Source of the DNA: CAIUSP01 sp040375675
GTDB taxonomy: Bacteria > Actinomycetota > Thermoleophilia > Solirubrobacterales > 70-9
NCBI GenBank assembly: GCA_040375675.1
Contig: JBEIRY010000018.1
Span: forward strand, 1-28,759
Length of the DNA: 28,759 bases
Direction of reading: 5' to 3'
Shown here: one piece after another, positions 1 through 7,336 of the stretch
Numbering within the stretch: position 1 is the stretch's first letter
How the letters are laid out: each line of letters opens with the position of its first letter
Made by a program: the position numbers and the translations under genes
Notes under the pieces: model-generated
Told to the model about the DNA's origin: nothing
The model's database searches: none
Seen by the model: only the letters and a program-made list of their open reading frames with translations

Positions 1-1106
1 CTGCCACCGCCAACGTTCTGTACCGCGTTGACCGAGGTGAGGGAGGTCATCCCGTCGGTCACGAGCGCGAGGTATGCGCAGCGGTCCCAGCCCGTTCCGT
101 CGAGGATGCCGACCGTGCTGGGGTCTCCGTCGACCGTGTCGTCGTCGGAGTTGAAGTCTCCGACTGCCAGAACCGGCAGCGCCGTCTGGGAGATCACGCG
201 GTCGTAGAGTTCCTGAGCCTGCAGACACTTGGCCGCCTCGGGGTTTCCGAACGCCTCGAGGTGGGTGTTGACGAAGCGGAAGGGCTTGGAGCCACGCACT
301 GATGCGGTCAGCGCAGTCCAGCCACGGGTGACGGGCACTGGCACTCCTGCGACATCGGGAGTGAATAGGTTCGCAGCAACGTCGCCGCCGTCGGCGGCAT
401 CACCATCTCCGTTTCGGTCGCCGAAGGTGCCGCTGGCCTTCTGCGAGGCCTTCACACCTGCTTTGACCAGGATCACGTCGCGCATGGTGAGGCGGCCGGT
501 CAGATCGGCTCCCGGGAAACCGCTGCAGCCGTTGTTCGATCCACCGGCGTAGCTGAAGTTGGTGCAGGTACCGGTGTCGTCATCTACATCGGTAGGGGTC
601 TCGAAGTCGAACTCGTTCTTGATCACTGCAGCCGAGTAACGCTGGGACTTCGGCTTACCCTTGTTCAAGGCCCCGAGAAGCAGAGCGAGGAAGTCGTACC
701 TCACCGTGCTCGCAATCGGGGTGTTGAGTCCGGGGATGTAGACGACCGGGGGCGTCTTGGTCCTCCACAAAGCGACCTCTTGCAGACCGACGAGATCCGG
801 GTTGTTCGCCCTGATCTCTTTGGCGAGCTGCTTTGCGCGGTCACGGAAATCGGTGGCATCGACGCTGCGGAGGATCTCTCCCGCCCCCGAGGTCAACTCG
901 GCGAAGCTCATAGCGTTGAGGCCAGGTCCGAGGTCGGCGCCCAGATAGACGTTGCGGGACATCACCCTGACATCCTTGCCTGCAGCAGCGTTGGCGTTCT
1001 CAGCGGCGATACCGAAAAGAAGTGCCGCGGCGCCGGTGATCGCGACTACCGCAGCAATCACCCGGCGATCGAGTCGATTTGGATTTGTGACCTGTTCGAG
1101 TTTCAT
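1..1106 (-). CDS. secreted endonuclease/exonuclease/phosphatase-fold protein (3' end cut by window edge)
   Basis: The reading frame is open from the ATG at 1106 to the window edge, giving 368 codons without the C-terminus. The start follows a strong Shine-Dalgarno (GGAGGGG). The N-terminus has a basic stretch, a hydrophobic segment (about residues 16-35) and an Ala-rich cleavage-like region, so export is likely. The mature part shows EEP-family (DNase I/sphingomyelinase/inositol-phosphatase fold) motifs in order: SRNVYLGADL, GLQEVALW with the metal-binding Glu, VNTHLEAF, and VGDFNSDD with the Asp-Asn pair. The final SDH motif would lie outside the window. The family cleaves phosphodiester or phosphomonoester bonds in nucleic acids, lipids or inositol phosphates; the substrate here cannot be read from sequence. 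Family assignment is firm, function is open. Confidence 0.85.
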   Translation of the reverse strand, partial: MKLEQVTNPNRLDRRVIAAVVAITGAAALLFGIAAENANAAAGKDVRVMSRNVYLGADLGPGLNAMSFAELTSGAGEILRSVDATDFRDRAKQLAKEIRANNPDLVGLQEVALWRTKTPPVVYIPGLNTPIASTVRYDFLALLLGALNKGKPKSQRYSAAVIKNEFDFETPTDVDDDTGTCTNFSYAGGSNNGCSGFPGADLTGRLTMRDVILVKAGVKASQKASGTFGDRNGDGDAADGGDVAANLFTPDVAGVPVPVTRGWTALTASVRGSKPFRFVNTHLEAFGNPEAAKCLQAQELYDRVISQTALPVLAVGDFNSDDDTVDGDPSTVGILDGTGWDRCAYLALVTDGMTSLTSVNAVQNVGGG

Positions 1107-1255
1107 GAAATTCGTCCCCTCCTCGTTTTTTCCGGACGCACCAGCCACGAACCGTGCCTCCCATGTCTCCCTTTGTAACACGTGGAATTTACATCGGTAG
1201 CGGTTCGGGCGCAAAACCCGATGCGAGCGGAGTGTGATCTGGAGGATCCGACGAC

Positions 1256-1645
1256 TCAGCGGCCGCCGGCGACCTTGGCGACGAACCAGGAGACCTCATC
1301 AGCCTGTTGGCCGGAGAGGATGCCGGCGGGCATGCGACCGCCGACCCCGTTGTTGACCGCGCTGATTACGCGGGGATAGATCGTCTTCGGGTCTGGATCG
1401 GTGGGTCCGGGAGGTGCGAGCAGCTCATCGAGATTGGGCGCAACCACACCGTCGGTCCCCGCCTTGTAGAGCGTGTGGCAGGCACCGCAGTTGGTGACGA
1501 AGAGAGCCTTGCCGGTCTCGAGGTCAGATGGCACCGATTCAGGTGCCGAGGACTCGCTGCCGTCCTTGGTCAGCGCCCAAGCGGGAACGATCACCGCGAG
1601 GAACACCGCAACGATTCCGAATATCACGAAGGTCTTGCGCTTCAT
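1256..1645 (-). CDS. membrane-anchored c-type cytochrome
   Basis: This 129-residue protein has an N-terminal hydrophobic helix (about residues 6-24) that is either a signal peptide or an anchor, then a single class I cytochrome c domain. The haem site is CGACH (C53, C56, H57), and the likely sixth ligand is Met105 in the GGRMPAGIL stretch. It should act outside the membrane as an electron carrier. No oxidase or quinol-oxidising genes lie beside it, so its partners are not shown. The ATG at 1645 lies 10 bases after a TATACT box with no Shine-Dalgarno. The 3' end is 149 bases from the EEP gene downstream. The cytochrome c call is secure; the redox partner is unknown. Confidence 0.88.
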   Translation of the reverse strand: MKRKTFVIFGIVAVFLAVIVPAWALTKDGSESSAPESVPSDLETGKALFVTNCGACHTLYKAGTDGVVAPNLDELLAPPGPTDPDPKTIYPRVISAVNNGVGGRMPAGILSGQQADEVSWFVAKVAGGR

Positions 1646-1655
1646 CTGAGGGCTG

Positions 1656-1661
1656 AGTATA
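1656..1661 (-). promoter_or_regulatory. -10 box (TATACT) of cytochrome c gene
   Basis: TATACT on the minus strand ends 10 bases before the ATG at 1645. This implies a leader of only a few bases. No clear -35 is visible. Confidence 0.55.
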
Positions 1662-1682
1662 TGAGGGCGCCCCGCGGTGAGG

Positions 1683-2456
1683 TCAGCCGCCTGCCCTTTC
1701 CTTGCGTATTTCCTCTTTCCACCACGGGCACATCCTGCTGAGTCCGCACTGACCGCACTTGGGTTTGGGCCGGCAGATCGCTCTTCCGTGGCGGATCAGG
1801 TTGATGTGGAACTCGTACGCGTCCTCGGGTGGGGTGATCGCGAGCATCTCGTCGTGGGCCTCTTCGAGCGATGCATTTGGCCGGAACAGCCCCAGCCGTC
1901 CACCGACCCGGTGCACATGTGTGTCGACCGGCATCTCAGGCAGATCCCAGGTGAAGATCATCACGCAGGCGGCTGTCTTGCGGCCCACACCGGGGAGGTC
2001 ACAGAGCCATGCGATCGCCTCGTCGCGAGGTGCGTCTTTCAGCCACTCCAGATCGGGTGGGTCTCCGACCCTTCGAAGCACCTCTTGGATCCTCGGGGCT
2101 TTCGTCTTCGCCAAGCCCCCGGGCTTGAGTGCGGCTTCGACTCGACGGGTCGGCGCGTCTCTGACCGCCTCCCAACCGTCGAACCTCTCCGTCAGCCGAT
2201 CGAAGGCAACATCGCGATTACGGTCGTTCGTGTTCTGGGAGAGGATCGTCCTGACCAGTTCGGCGATCGGATCGCCATGGGGTTCGTTGACCGGTCGTCC
2301 GTAGATCTCGCGCAGCCGGTCGCGTAGCGCACGGACCCTCTTCGCCGAAGGACGACGCCAGTCGGCCGCCTTCTTCGAGATCCGCGGCTTGCCCGCCTTG
2401 CCCACTTTTCGGCGAGGCGTCTTGTGATCGACCTTGAGATCTCTTGGCAGAGCCAC
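1683..2456 (-). CDS. nth: endonuclease III-like DNA glycosylase/AP lyase
   Basis: HhH-GPD-superfamily base excision repair enzyme that removes oxidised pyrimidines and nicks abasic sites. The helix-hairpin-helix LPGVGRKTAACV, the downstream catalytic Asp in PVDTHVHRV, and a C-terminal iron-sulfur loop with four cysteines (CRPKPKCGQCGLSRMC) are all visible. The protein has about 257 residues, longer than the roughly 210 typical of Nth, because of a basic N-terminal extension (many Lys/Arg before RRPSAKRVRAL). I chose the GTG at 2456 because a TATCCT box ends 8 bases upstream of it. Upstream starts (ATG 2543, GTG 2549) would overlap the divergent hydrolase. Another GTG at 2405 is possible. The K of the bifunctional lyase class lies in the GRKTAA stretch, consistent with Nth rather than MutY. 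Confidence 0.88.
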   Translation of the reverse strand: MALPRDLKVDHKTPRRKVGKAGKPRISKKAADWRRPSAKRVRALRDRLREIYGRPVNEPHGDPIAELVRTILSQNTNDRNRDVAFDRLTERFDGWEAVRDAPTRRVEAALKPGGLAKTKAPRIQEVLRRVGDPPDLEWLKDAPRDEAIAWLCDLPGVGRKTAACVMIFTWDLPEMPVDTHVHRVGGRLGLFRPNASLEEAHDEMLAITPPEDAYEFHINLIRHGRAICRPKPKCGQCGLSRMCPWWKEEIRKERAGG

Positions 2457-2464
2457 CGCGGGCG

Positions 2465-2474
2465 AGGATATTCT
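2465..2474. promoter_or_regulatory. symmetric bidirectional -10 core between nth-like and hydrolase genes
   Basis: The ten bases AGGATATTCT contain TATCCT on the minus strand, 8 bases before the GTG of the DNA glycosylase. They also contain TATTCT on the plus strand, 10 bases before the TTG of the hydrolase. Only 28 bases separate the two predicted start codons, so the two -10 boxes overlap. Confidence 0.5.
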
Positions 2475-2484
2475 CGTTGACGGG

Positions 2485-3327
2485 TTGGCGCGCTCAGCAC
2501 GAGATTCAGGAGTCGAGACCGGCACTGTCGATGTGGCCGGCATCAGCACCTTCCAGCGCTATCGCGGTGGAGAGGGAGTTCCAACCCTCTTCGTTCACGG
2601 CAACCCGACCAACTCCGCCGACTGGCAGGAGTTCCTCGAGCAAATGTCTACCCCTGCGCTCGCTCCAGACCTGCCCAGCTTCGGCGGCTCTGAGCGCCCC
2701 GACCCCGGGAGCTTCGACAGCTCGATGTATCGCTACGCGGACTTCCTCGACGAGTATCTCGAGGTCAATGACGTCGATCGCTATCGACTGATGGTTCATG
2801 ACTGGGGCGCGGTGGGGCTGTTGTCTGCGATGCGTCACCCCGAGCGGGTCGAACGGTTGGTGATCTGCTCAGCCGTGCCATTTCTTCCGGACTACCGGTG
2901 GCACCGTCTGGCGCGAATCTGGCGAACTCGCGGATTGGGGGAGGCGTTCGTGGCACTTTGGAGCCCGAAGTTGCTTGGCCCGGCACTTCGTGAGGCCAGA
3001 GGGGATTGGAGCAAGCCCGATCCCCAGTTCGTGCAGATGATCAAAGACGGCATGGATCGCGGAACGCTCGATGCTGTACTCCGCCTCTACCGCTCAGCTC
3101 CTGAGGATGAACTCGCTCGTGCTGGCCAGAGGCTCGGCACACTCACCTGCCCGACCTTGGTCGTCTGGCCGGAAAAGGATCGCTACATCGGCCCCGAGTT
3201 CGGCCCGGCGTATGCCGATGCATTGCCGAACTCGCAACTGCTGGAAGTGCCCGGTGCCGGCCACTGGCCCTGGCGCGAGCGGCCCGAGCTGGTGGATCGG
3301 ATCGTCGGGTTCCTCGAGTTCTCCTGA
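2485..3327 (+). CDS. alpha/beta hydrolase, haloalkane dehalogenase/epoxide hydrolase type
   Basis: An alpha/beta-hydrolase-fold enzyme of about 280 residues. It shows the oxyanion-hole segment VHGNP, then MVHDWGA, in which the nucleophile is Asp. This Asp-nucleophile elbow is typical of haloalkane dehalogenases and epoxide hydrolases rather than esterases. The later VVWPEKDRYIG strand carries an acidic residue, and GAGHWPW supplies the catalytic His near the C-terminus. It probably hydrolyses a carbon-halogen or epoxide bond, but substrate is not predictable. The start is uncertain. TTG 2485 fits a -10 box and avoids overlap with the divergent gene; TTG 2434 and GTG 2533 are alternatives. No signal peptide, so it is cytoplasmic. 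Confidence 0.82.
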   Translation: MARSARDSGVETGTVDVAGISTFQRYRGGEGVPTLFVHGNPTNSADWQEFLEQMSTPALAPDLPSFGGSERPDPGSFDSSMYRYADFLDEYLEVNDVDRYRLMVHDWGAVGLLSAMRHPERVERLVICSAVPFLPDYRWHRLARIWRTRGLGEAFVALWSPKLLGPALREARGDWSKPDPQFVQMIKDGMDRGTLDAVLRLYRSAPEDELARAGQRLGTLTCPTLVVWPEKDRYIGPEFGPAYADALPNSQLLEVPGAGHWPWRERPELVDRIVGFLEFS

Positions 3328-3399
3328 TCCGGACTGATTCCCCTGCCGCAATCCTGCTGGCGTTCGGGAGGGTTTGCTCGCCTGAACGTGCGTAGCGAA

Positions 3400-3405
3400 T
3401 ACAAT
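3400..3405 (+). promoter_or_regulatory. -10 box (TACAAT) of first PAP2 gene
   Basis: TACAAT lies 10 bases before the GTG at 3416, predicting a leader of about four bases. It is the best candidate start of the 3416-7243 transcript, because the next three genes overlap or abut. Confidence 0.5.
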
Positions 3406-3415
3406 CACTCGTTCA

Positions 3416-4207
3416 GTGAGGAGAAAGCTTGCGAACAATCGGACAGTGAGGCGCTTCGTAGAAGCGGCTCCACGCCTGCCCAACGGCTGGGTCGACGCCG
3501 GCCGCCAGGTGGCTTTGTTCATATTTGCCGAGCTCTGTTACGAGACGGTCCGCGGAGTTGCAGAGGGTAAGCGGGTCGAGGCGTTCGCCAACGCCGCTTC
3601 GATCATCAATTTCGAACGGGCCACCGGGACCTTCTTCGAGCCTTCTTTGCAGTCGGCTCTGATCGACCAGCGCTGGATAATCGACGCTGCCAACTTCATG
3701 TACGTCAACAGCCACTTCGTGATCACCACCGCATTTCTGATCTGGCTCTACTTCTACAAGAACCCCAGCTTCTACTTCGTCCGCAACATGTTCATGGTCG
3801 CGATGGCCCTGGCTCTCGTCGGCTACGTGCTCGTACCGACCGCTCCGCCGCGGCTCGTACCGCACGCCGGTTTCGTCGACACGATCGCCACTTATGCCCA
3901 GGTCAAGCACGATTCAGCGATGGTGAGCCTATTCATCAACCCCTTCGCCGCAGTGCCTTCGATGCACGTCTGCTTTTCGCTTCTGGTCGGGATTCCAGCC
4001 GCGATGCTCGTTTCAAAGCCGGTCTTCAAGTTCCTCTGGCTCTGCTACCCGGCAATGGTCTTCTTCGTTGTGCTGGTGACCGCCAATCACTTCTGGGTCG
4101 ATGCAGCGGCCGGCGCCACCGTCGCCGCAGCGTCGGCGATGACCGCGAACCTGGTCCTCGCCCGCGCCCGCCCTGGCGCTTGGGCCTGGCGGACCGCTAC
4201 CGCTTGA
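3416..4207 (+). CDS. PAP2/Aur1-like membrane phosphatase or phosphotransferase (paralogue 1)
   Basis: A 263-residue polytopic protein with the three PAP2 signature regions: PTAPPR (141-146), PSMH (181-184) and H225-x3-D229 (NHFWVD). The His residues form the phospho-enzyme site. The PTAPPR and NPFAAVPSMH forms resemble the Aur1/inositol-phosphoryl transferase branch more than classical phosphatidate phosphatases. An ERATGTFFEPSLQ segment near residue 70 is repeated in the second PAP2 gene of this locus. It is the first gene of a tight run ending in a CDP-alcohol phosphotransferase and ino1, so a role in inositol lipid head-group chemistry is a reasonable inference. Its stop overlaps the next start (TTGA). 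Family call is firm; phosphatase versus transferase is unresolved. Confidence 0.85.
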   Translation: MRRKLANNRTVRRFVEAAPRLPNGWVDAGRQVALFIFAELCYETVRGVAEGKRVEAFANAASIINFERATGTFFEPSLQSALIDQRWIIDAANFMYVNSHFVITTAFLIWLYFYKNPSFYFVRNMFMVAMALALVGYVLVPTAPPRLVPHAGFVDTIATYAQVKHDSAMVSLFINPFAAVPSMHVCFSLLVGIPAAMLVSKPVFKFLWLCYPAMVFFVVLVTANHFWVDAAAGATVAAASAMTANLVLARARPGAWAWRTATA

Positions 4208-5802
4208 ACCAACGCCGCGAACGCTGGGCTGCCTCGGCCCGGCGACTCTGGGAGCCTGGACTCGTCTCCGGGGTGCTCGCTCTCGTCTATCTGCTGACCG
4301 ATCCCTCGAGCGCCGATCTCGCAGCGCAGACCTTCAGGGTCGGGTTGTTCGAACATCAAGGACTCGCTGCCTGGGACAACCTCTGGTTCGGTGGGCATCA
4401 CCTGCCTGGTTATGGATTCATCCTGCCGCTGCTCGGTTCGCTCGTCTCCCCTCGGCTGGTTGCTTCGGTTGCTGTCGTCATCTCGGCCCTTCTCTTTGCC
4501 GAGATCGTCTATGCCCGTTGGGGTGAGCGTGCGCGGATAGGTGTGGTCTGGTTTGCCGCCAGTGCCTCGATCAGTCTCTTCACCGGCAGGCTGACTTTCG
4601 CAATCGGTGTGGCTCTTGCTCTGGGTGCGGTGTTCGCCCTCCAGCGTGGACGCCGCGGTGTGGCAATTGGGCTGGCCTTGCTCTGTCCTCTCGGCAGCCC
4701 AGTGGCTGCGCTCTTTCTGGCCTGCGCAGGTCTCACCTATGCGGCCTGGGGCAAGCGGCGAGAAGGGTTGGAGATAGCGCTTGCCTCCGCCGGTATGGTC
4801 GCGCTGGTTTCTCTGGTGTTCCCGGAGGGCGGCTCGGAGCCGTTCGTGCTTTCGAGTTTTCTCCCCGCATTCGTGATGGCGATCGTCGCGTTCGTATGTA
4901 TCCCGAAACAAGAGAGACTCCTCCGCTTTGGCGTGATTGCCTACGGCCTCCTCCTGCTGTTCGCCTTCACGATCGACTCACCGATGGGTGGAAACGCAAC
5001 CCGTCTAGGTGCGCTCTTTCTCGGTCCCTTGTTTGCCTGTGCGCTCTGGCAGCGGCAGCGGATGATCCTCTTTCTCCTGGCTCCGCTTGCCGTTTATTGG
5101 CAGGTTGCCCCGGTAGTCAGAGACCTCGAGACGGTTCAGGCGCAGCCTTCGGTGCACGCGAGCTATTACGCGCCGGTGGTTGATTACCTTCGGGGCGTCA
5201 CGACCAAGCGCGAGTATCGGGTCGAGGTTCTTCCTGAAGCCCATCACTGGGAGTCGGCCTACATGCCCAGGGGCATCTACATCGCTCGCGGGTGGCAGCG
5301 TCAGCTCGACCGCAAGCTGAACCCTCTCTTCTATGAATCCGAGCTCGGGCCGGGGCAGTACCGCAAGTGGCTCGACTCCCTCGCGGTTGGTTATGTCGCG
5401 GTGCCCGATGCGCCGCTCGATTACGCCGGAGTCCCTGAGGCGAACCTGATTGCCAGCCATCCGGGGTACCTGAAGCCAGTGATGCGCAACGCCAACTGGA
5501 CCGTCTACGCGGTGGAGAACCCGACTCCTCTTGCCAGCGGTGCAGCGGAATTGGTCAAGATCAAACCTCAAGGCTTCATCCTCCGCGGTCTCCGTCGTGG
5601 CAAGGCCACGGTGCGGGTGCGCTGGACCAGGTATTGGACGGTCGAGCGAGGCCAAGCCTGTCTGGTCCCCACGCAGGATGGATTCACCAGGGTCAGGGTG
5701 CTGAAGCCCGGTCCGATCGAGGTGCACGCCGGATTCACCCCATGGCGGGTCCTCGGCGGTGGGCGGATCTGTTCCCACCGTGATCTGTCATCTGATGGCT
5801 GA
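4204..5802 (+). CDS. large multi-pass membrane protein, GT-C/PTPS-related-like
   Basis: About 532 residues with some nine to eleven hydrophobic helices in the first 330 residues, then a soluble C-terminal domain of roughly 190 residues, probably outside the membrane. The early WDNLWFGGHHLPGYGFILPLL segment matches the WxxxWFGGxPxxGY style seen in lipid-linked-sugar GT-C enzymes and PTPS-related membrane proteins. An acidic catalytic pair cannot be fixed by eye. The TTG at 4204 overlaps the stop of the PAP2 gene as TTGA, suggesting translational coupling; TTG 4180 is the in-frame alternative. Its end overlaps the second PAP2 gene by eight bases. A lipid-linked sugar transferase is plausible from context only. 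Confidence 0.7.
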   Translation: MNQRRERWAASARRLWEPGLVSGVLALVYLLTDPSSADLAAQTFRVGLFEHQGLAAWDNLWFGGHHLPGYGFILPLLGSLVSPRLVASVAVVISALLFAEIVYARWGERARIGVVWFAASASISLFTGRLTFAIGVALALGAVFALQRGRRGVAIGLALLCPLGSPVAALFLACAGLTYAAWGKRREGLEIALASAGMVALVSLVFPEGGSEPFVLSSFLPAFVMAIVAFVCIPKQERLLRFGVIAYGLLLLFAFTIDSPMGGNATRLGALFLGPLFACALWQRQRMILFLLAPLAVYWQVAPVVRDLETVQAQPSVHASYYAPVVDYLRGVTTKREYRVEVLPEAHHWESAYMPRGIYIARGWQRQLDRKLNPLFYESELGPGQYRKWLDSLAVGYVAVPDAPLDYAGVPEANLIASHPGYLKPVMRNANWTVYAVENPTPLASGAAELVKIKPQGFILRGLRRGKATVRVRWTRYWTVERGQACLVPTQDGFTRVRVLKPGPIEVHAGFTPWRVLGGGRICSHRDLSSDG

Positions 5803-6616
5803 GACCGCTGTTCAACCTCCCTCGGGCGCTGATCACCCTCGCCTGATCGACCGGATACTTCCTCGGGGACCACTCGATCTAATCCTTCAGTTCCTGATCA
5901 TCGCTGCCGCCTATTACGCCTGGCGATACGCGCGCGGTGCGGTGGTGGGACCTGAGTGGCTTGCTTTCGACAATGCCCGAGACCTGCTCGATATAGAACG
6001 TTCGCTCGGACTTTTCTTCGAGCCAGATCTGCAGAAGTGGGGGCTCGATCAAGGGTGGGTAGGTGACGCGACCGCATGGGGCTACGCCAACCTCCACTTC
6101 AAGGGGTCCTGTCTGATGCTTGCCCTGATCTACTTCCTTCGCCCCGGCAGCTACCCGTTCGTCAGGAATATGGTCATCGCCGCGATGGTGATCTCGGTGA
6201 TCGCCTATCTGGCCTACCCGACTGCCCCGCCGCGTTTCTTCCCGAATCTCGGCTTTGATCTCTCCCAGGATGTGACCGGTAACCGTCCGCTGATGAGCGA
6301 CCCGGGCAACCCTCTGTTCAATCCTTTCGCTGCGGTTCCATCGATGCATGTGGGTCTTTCGCTGATCCTCGGCTGGTCACTCGCCTTCCTTCTGCGCAAC
6401 CCGTTCGCGAAGGTTTTCTTCTTCCTCTATCCGCTGCTCATGACTTACATCGTCTGCGCCACCGGTAACCACTGGTGGCTCGACGCGGTCTTTGGTGCGC
6501 TGACAGCTCTGCTCGCCTTCGCGGTGGCCTCTGCATTTGGTTGGGCCAATCCACGCTGGGCATTCAGGGTCGAGAAGCGCTTGACCTCCGACCATGCTGA
6601 AACCATCGCCGCTTAG
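5795..6616 (+). CDS. PAP2/Aur1-like membrane phosphatase or phosphotransferase (paralogue 2)
   Basis: 273 residues with the same architecture as the protein at 3416: PTAPPR (142-147), NPFAAVPSMH with H185, and NHWWLD with H226 and D230. It shares the ERSLGLFFEPDLQ segment near residue 68, so the two are diverged duplicates of one ancestor flanking the GT-C-like gene. ATG 5795 is chosen over GTG 5759 because it overlaps the previous stop by eight bases and gives a natural N-terminus. Its TAG is immediately followed by the ATG of the CDP-alcohol phosphotransferase. That strongly suggests it serves the same lipid pathway, for example dephosphorylating phosphatidylinositol phosphate or moving the head group. 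That role is inference. Confidence 0.87.
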   Translation: MAETAVQPPSGADHPRLIDRILPRGPLDLILQFLIIAAAYYAWRYARGAVVGPEWLAFDNARDLLDIERSLGLFFEPDLQKWGLDQGWVGDATAWGYANLHFKGSCLMLALIYFLRPGSYPFVRNMVIAAMVISVIAYLAYPTAPPRFFPNLGFDLSQDVTGNRPLMSDPGNPLFNPFAAVPSMHVGLSLILGWSLAFLLRNPFAKVFFFLYPLLMTYIVCATGNHWWLDAVFGALTALLAFAVASAFGWANPRWAFRVEKRLTSDHAETIAA

Positions 6617-7243
6617 ATGGCAACCGGTAAGACATCAAAGAAACGCACAACTGCGGGAGATCGCTCGATCGCAGTGCGCGATCGGCTGATCGAATCGCGA
6701 CTAACACCGAATGCGATCTCGATGGTTGGCTTGGTCCTCAATCTCGTTGCGGCGGTACTGGTCTGGCAGGAGTACTTCCTGCTGGGCGGTGTTGCCTTCA
6801 TCGTCGGCTCTGTCATGGACACCCTGGACGGTCGCTACGCAAGGGCTTCTGGCAAGGGGACTCTCTTCGGGGCCTTTCTCGACTCGACTCTCGACCGGAT
6901 CGAAGAAGGAGTCGTGTTGACGGCTGTCGCTGCTTACTTCGCAAGCCAAGGCGACACCTTCCCTGCGGCGATGTGCGTTGTGGTCGTTCTCGGATCGCTG
7001 ATGGTCAGCTATACGAGAGCGCGTGCGGAGGCTCTGGGAGTCGAGTGCACCGTAGGCTGGGCCACCAGACCGGTCCGGGTTACGATCTTGTCGATCGGAC
7101 TCGTTTTTGCCGAAGGAGCAGGGATTTTCGACATCGAACTGCTCGCCCCGGCTATCTACGCAATGGCACTTCTGACCACGATTACGGTGTTTCAGCGGGT
7201 CTGGCACGTGCGTCAGGCTCTACGGGAGGGCGAGTCCCGGTAG
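6617..7243 (+). CDS. CDP-alcohol phosphotransferase, probable phosphatidylinositol-phosphate synthase
   Basis: 208 residues, several membrane helices. The complete CDP-alcohol phosphotransferase signature is present: D68-x2-D71-G72-x2-A75-R76-x8-G85-x3-D89-x3-D93, which binds metal and the CDP-lipid. In actinobacteria this family includes the enzyme joining CDP-diacylglycerol with inositol phosphate to give phosphatidylinositol phosphate. The adjacent ino1 gene and the ATRPVR stretch (Arg residues where inositol-phosphate synthases have theirs) favour that substrate over glycerol phosphate or serine. The ATG directly abuts the stop of the PAP2 gene. PgsA-type glycerophosphate transfer is the main alternative. 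Confidence 0.85.
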   Translation: MATGKTSKKRTTAGDRSIAVRDRLIESRLTPNAISMVGLVLNLVAAVLVWQEYFLLGGVAFIVGSVMDTLDGRYARASGKGTLFGAFLDSTLDRIEEGVVLTAVAAYFASQGDTFPAAMCVVVVLGSLMVSYTRARAEALGVECTVGWATRPVRVTILSIGLVFAEGAGIFDIELLAPAIYAMALLTTITVFQRVWHVRQALREGESR

Positions 7244-7246
7244 CCT
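7241..7246 (+). promoter_or_regulatory. -10 box (TAGCCT) candidate for ino1
   Basis: TAGCCT overlaps the stop codon of the upstream gene and would start a transcript near 7253. That leaves an 80-odd-base leader before ino1, unusual in this window where most genes look leaderless. Confidence 0.4.
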
Positions 7247-7260
7247 GTTCAAACCCTGCT

Positions 7261-7293
7261 GCGCTGCTAGGAGGGTTTATCTCCCGCAAGCGC
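7261..7293 (+). promoter_or_regulatory. leader hairpin upstream of ino1
   Basis: An outer stem GCGCT (7261-7265) with AGCGC (7289-7293) encloses an inner stem GGAG (7270-7273) with CTCC (7281-7284), separated by a 4x4 internal loop. The inner stem contains an anti-SD-like GGAGGG sequence. No T-run follows, so it is a leader structure rather than a terminator. Confidence 0.4.
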
Positions 7294-7336
7294 ACTTTCA
7301 CCCAACATTCCCATCCATAGGAGGATGTAGCAACCA

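Noticed and set aside
2434..2484. Extended hydrolase start at TTG 2434
   Set aside because: Overlaps the start of the DNA glycosylase gene; the shared -10 core suggests shorter starts for both.
7325..7330. ATG-TAG minimal upstream frame before ino1
   Set aside because: It touches the AGGAGG with no spacing, so initiation there is unlikely; probably chance.
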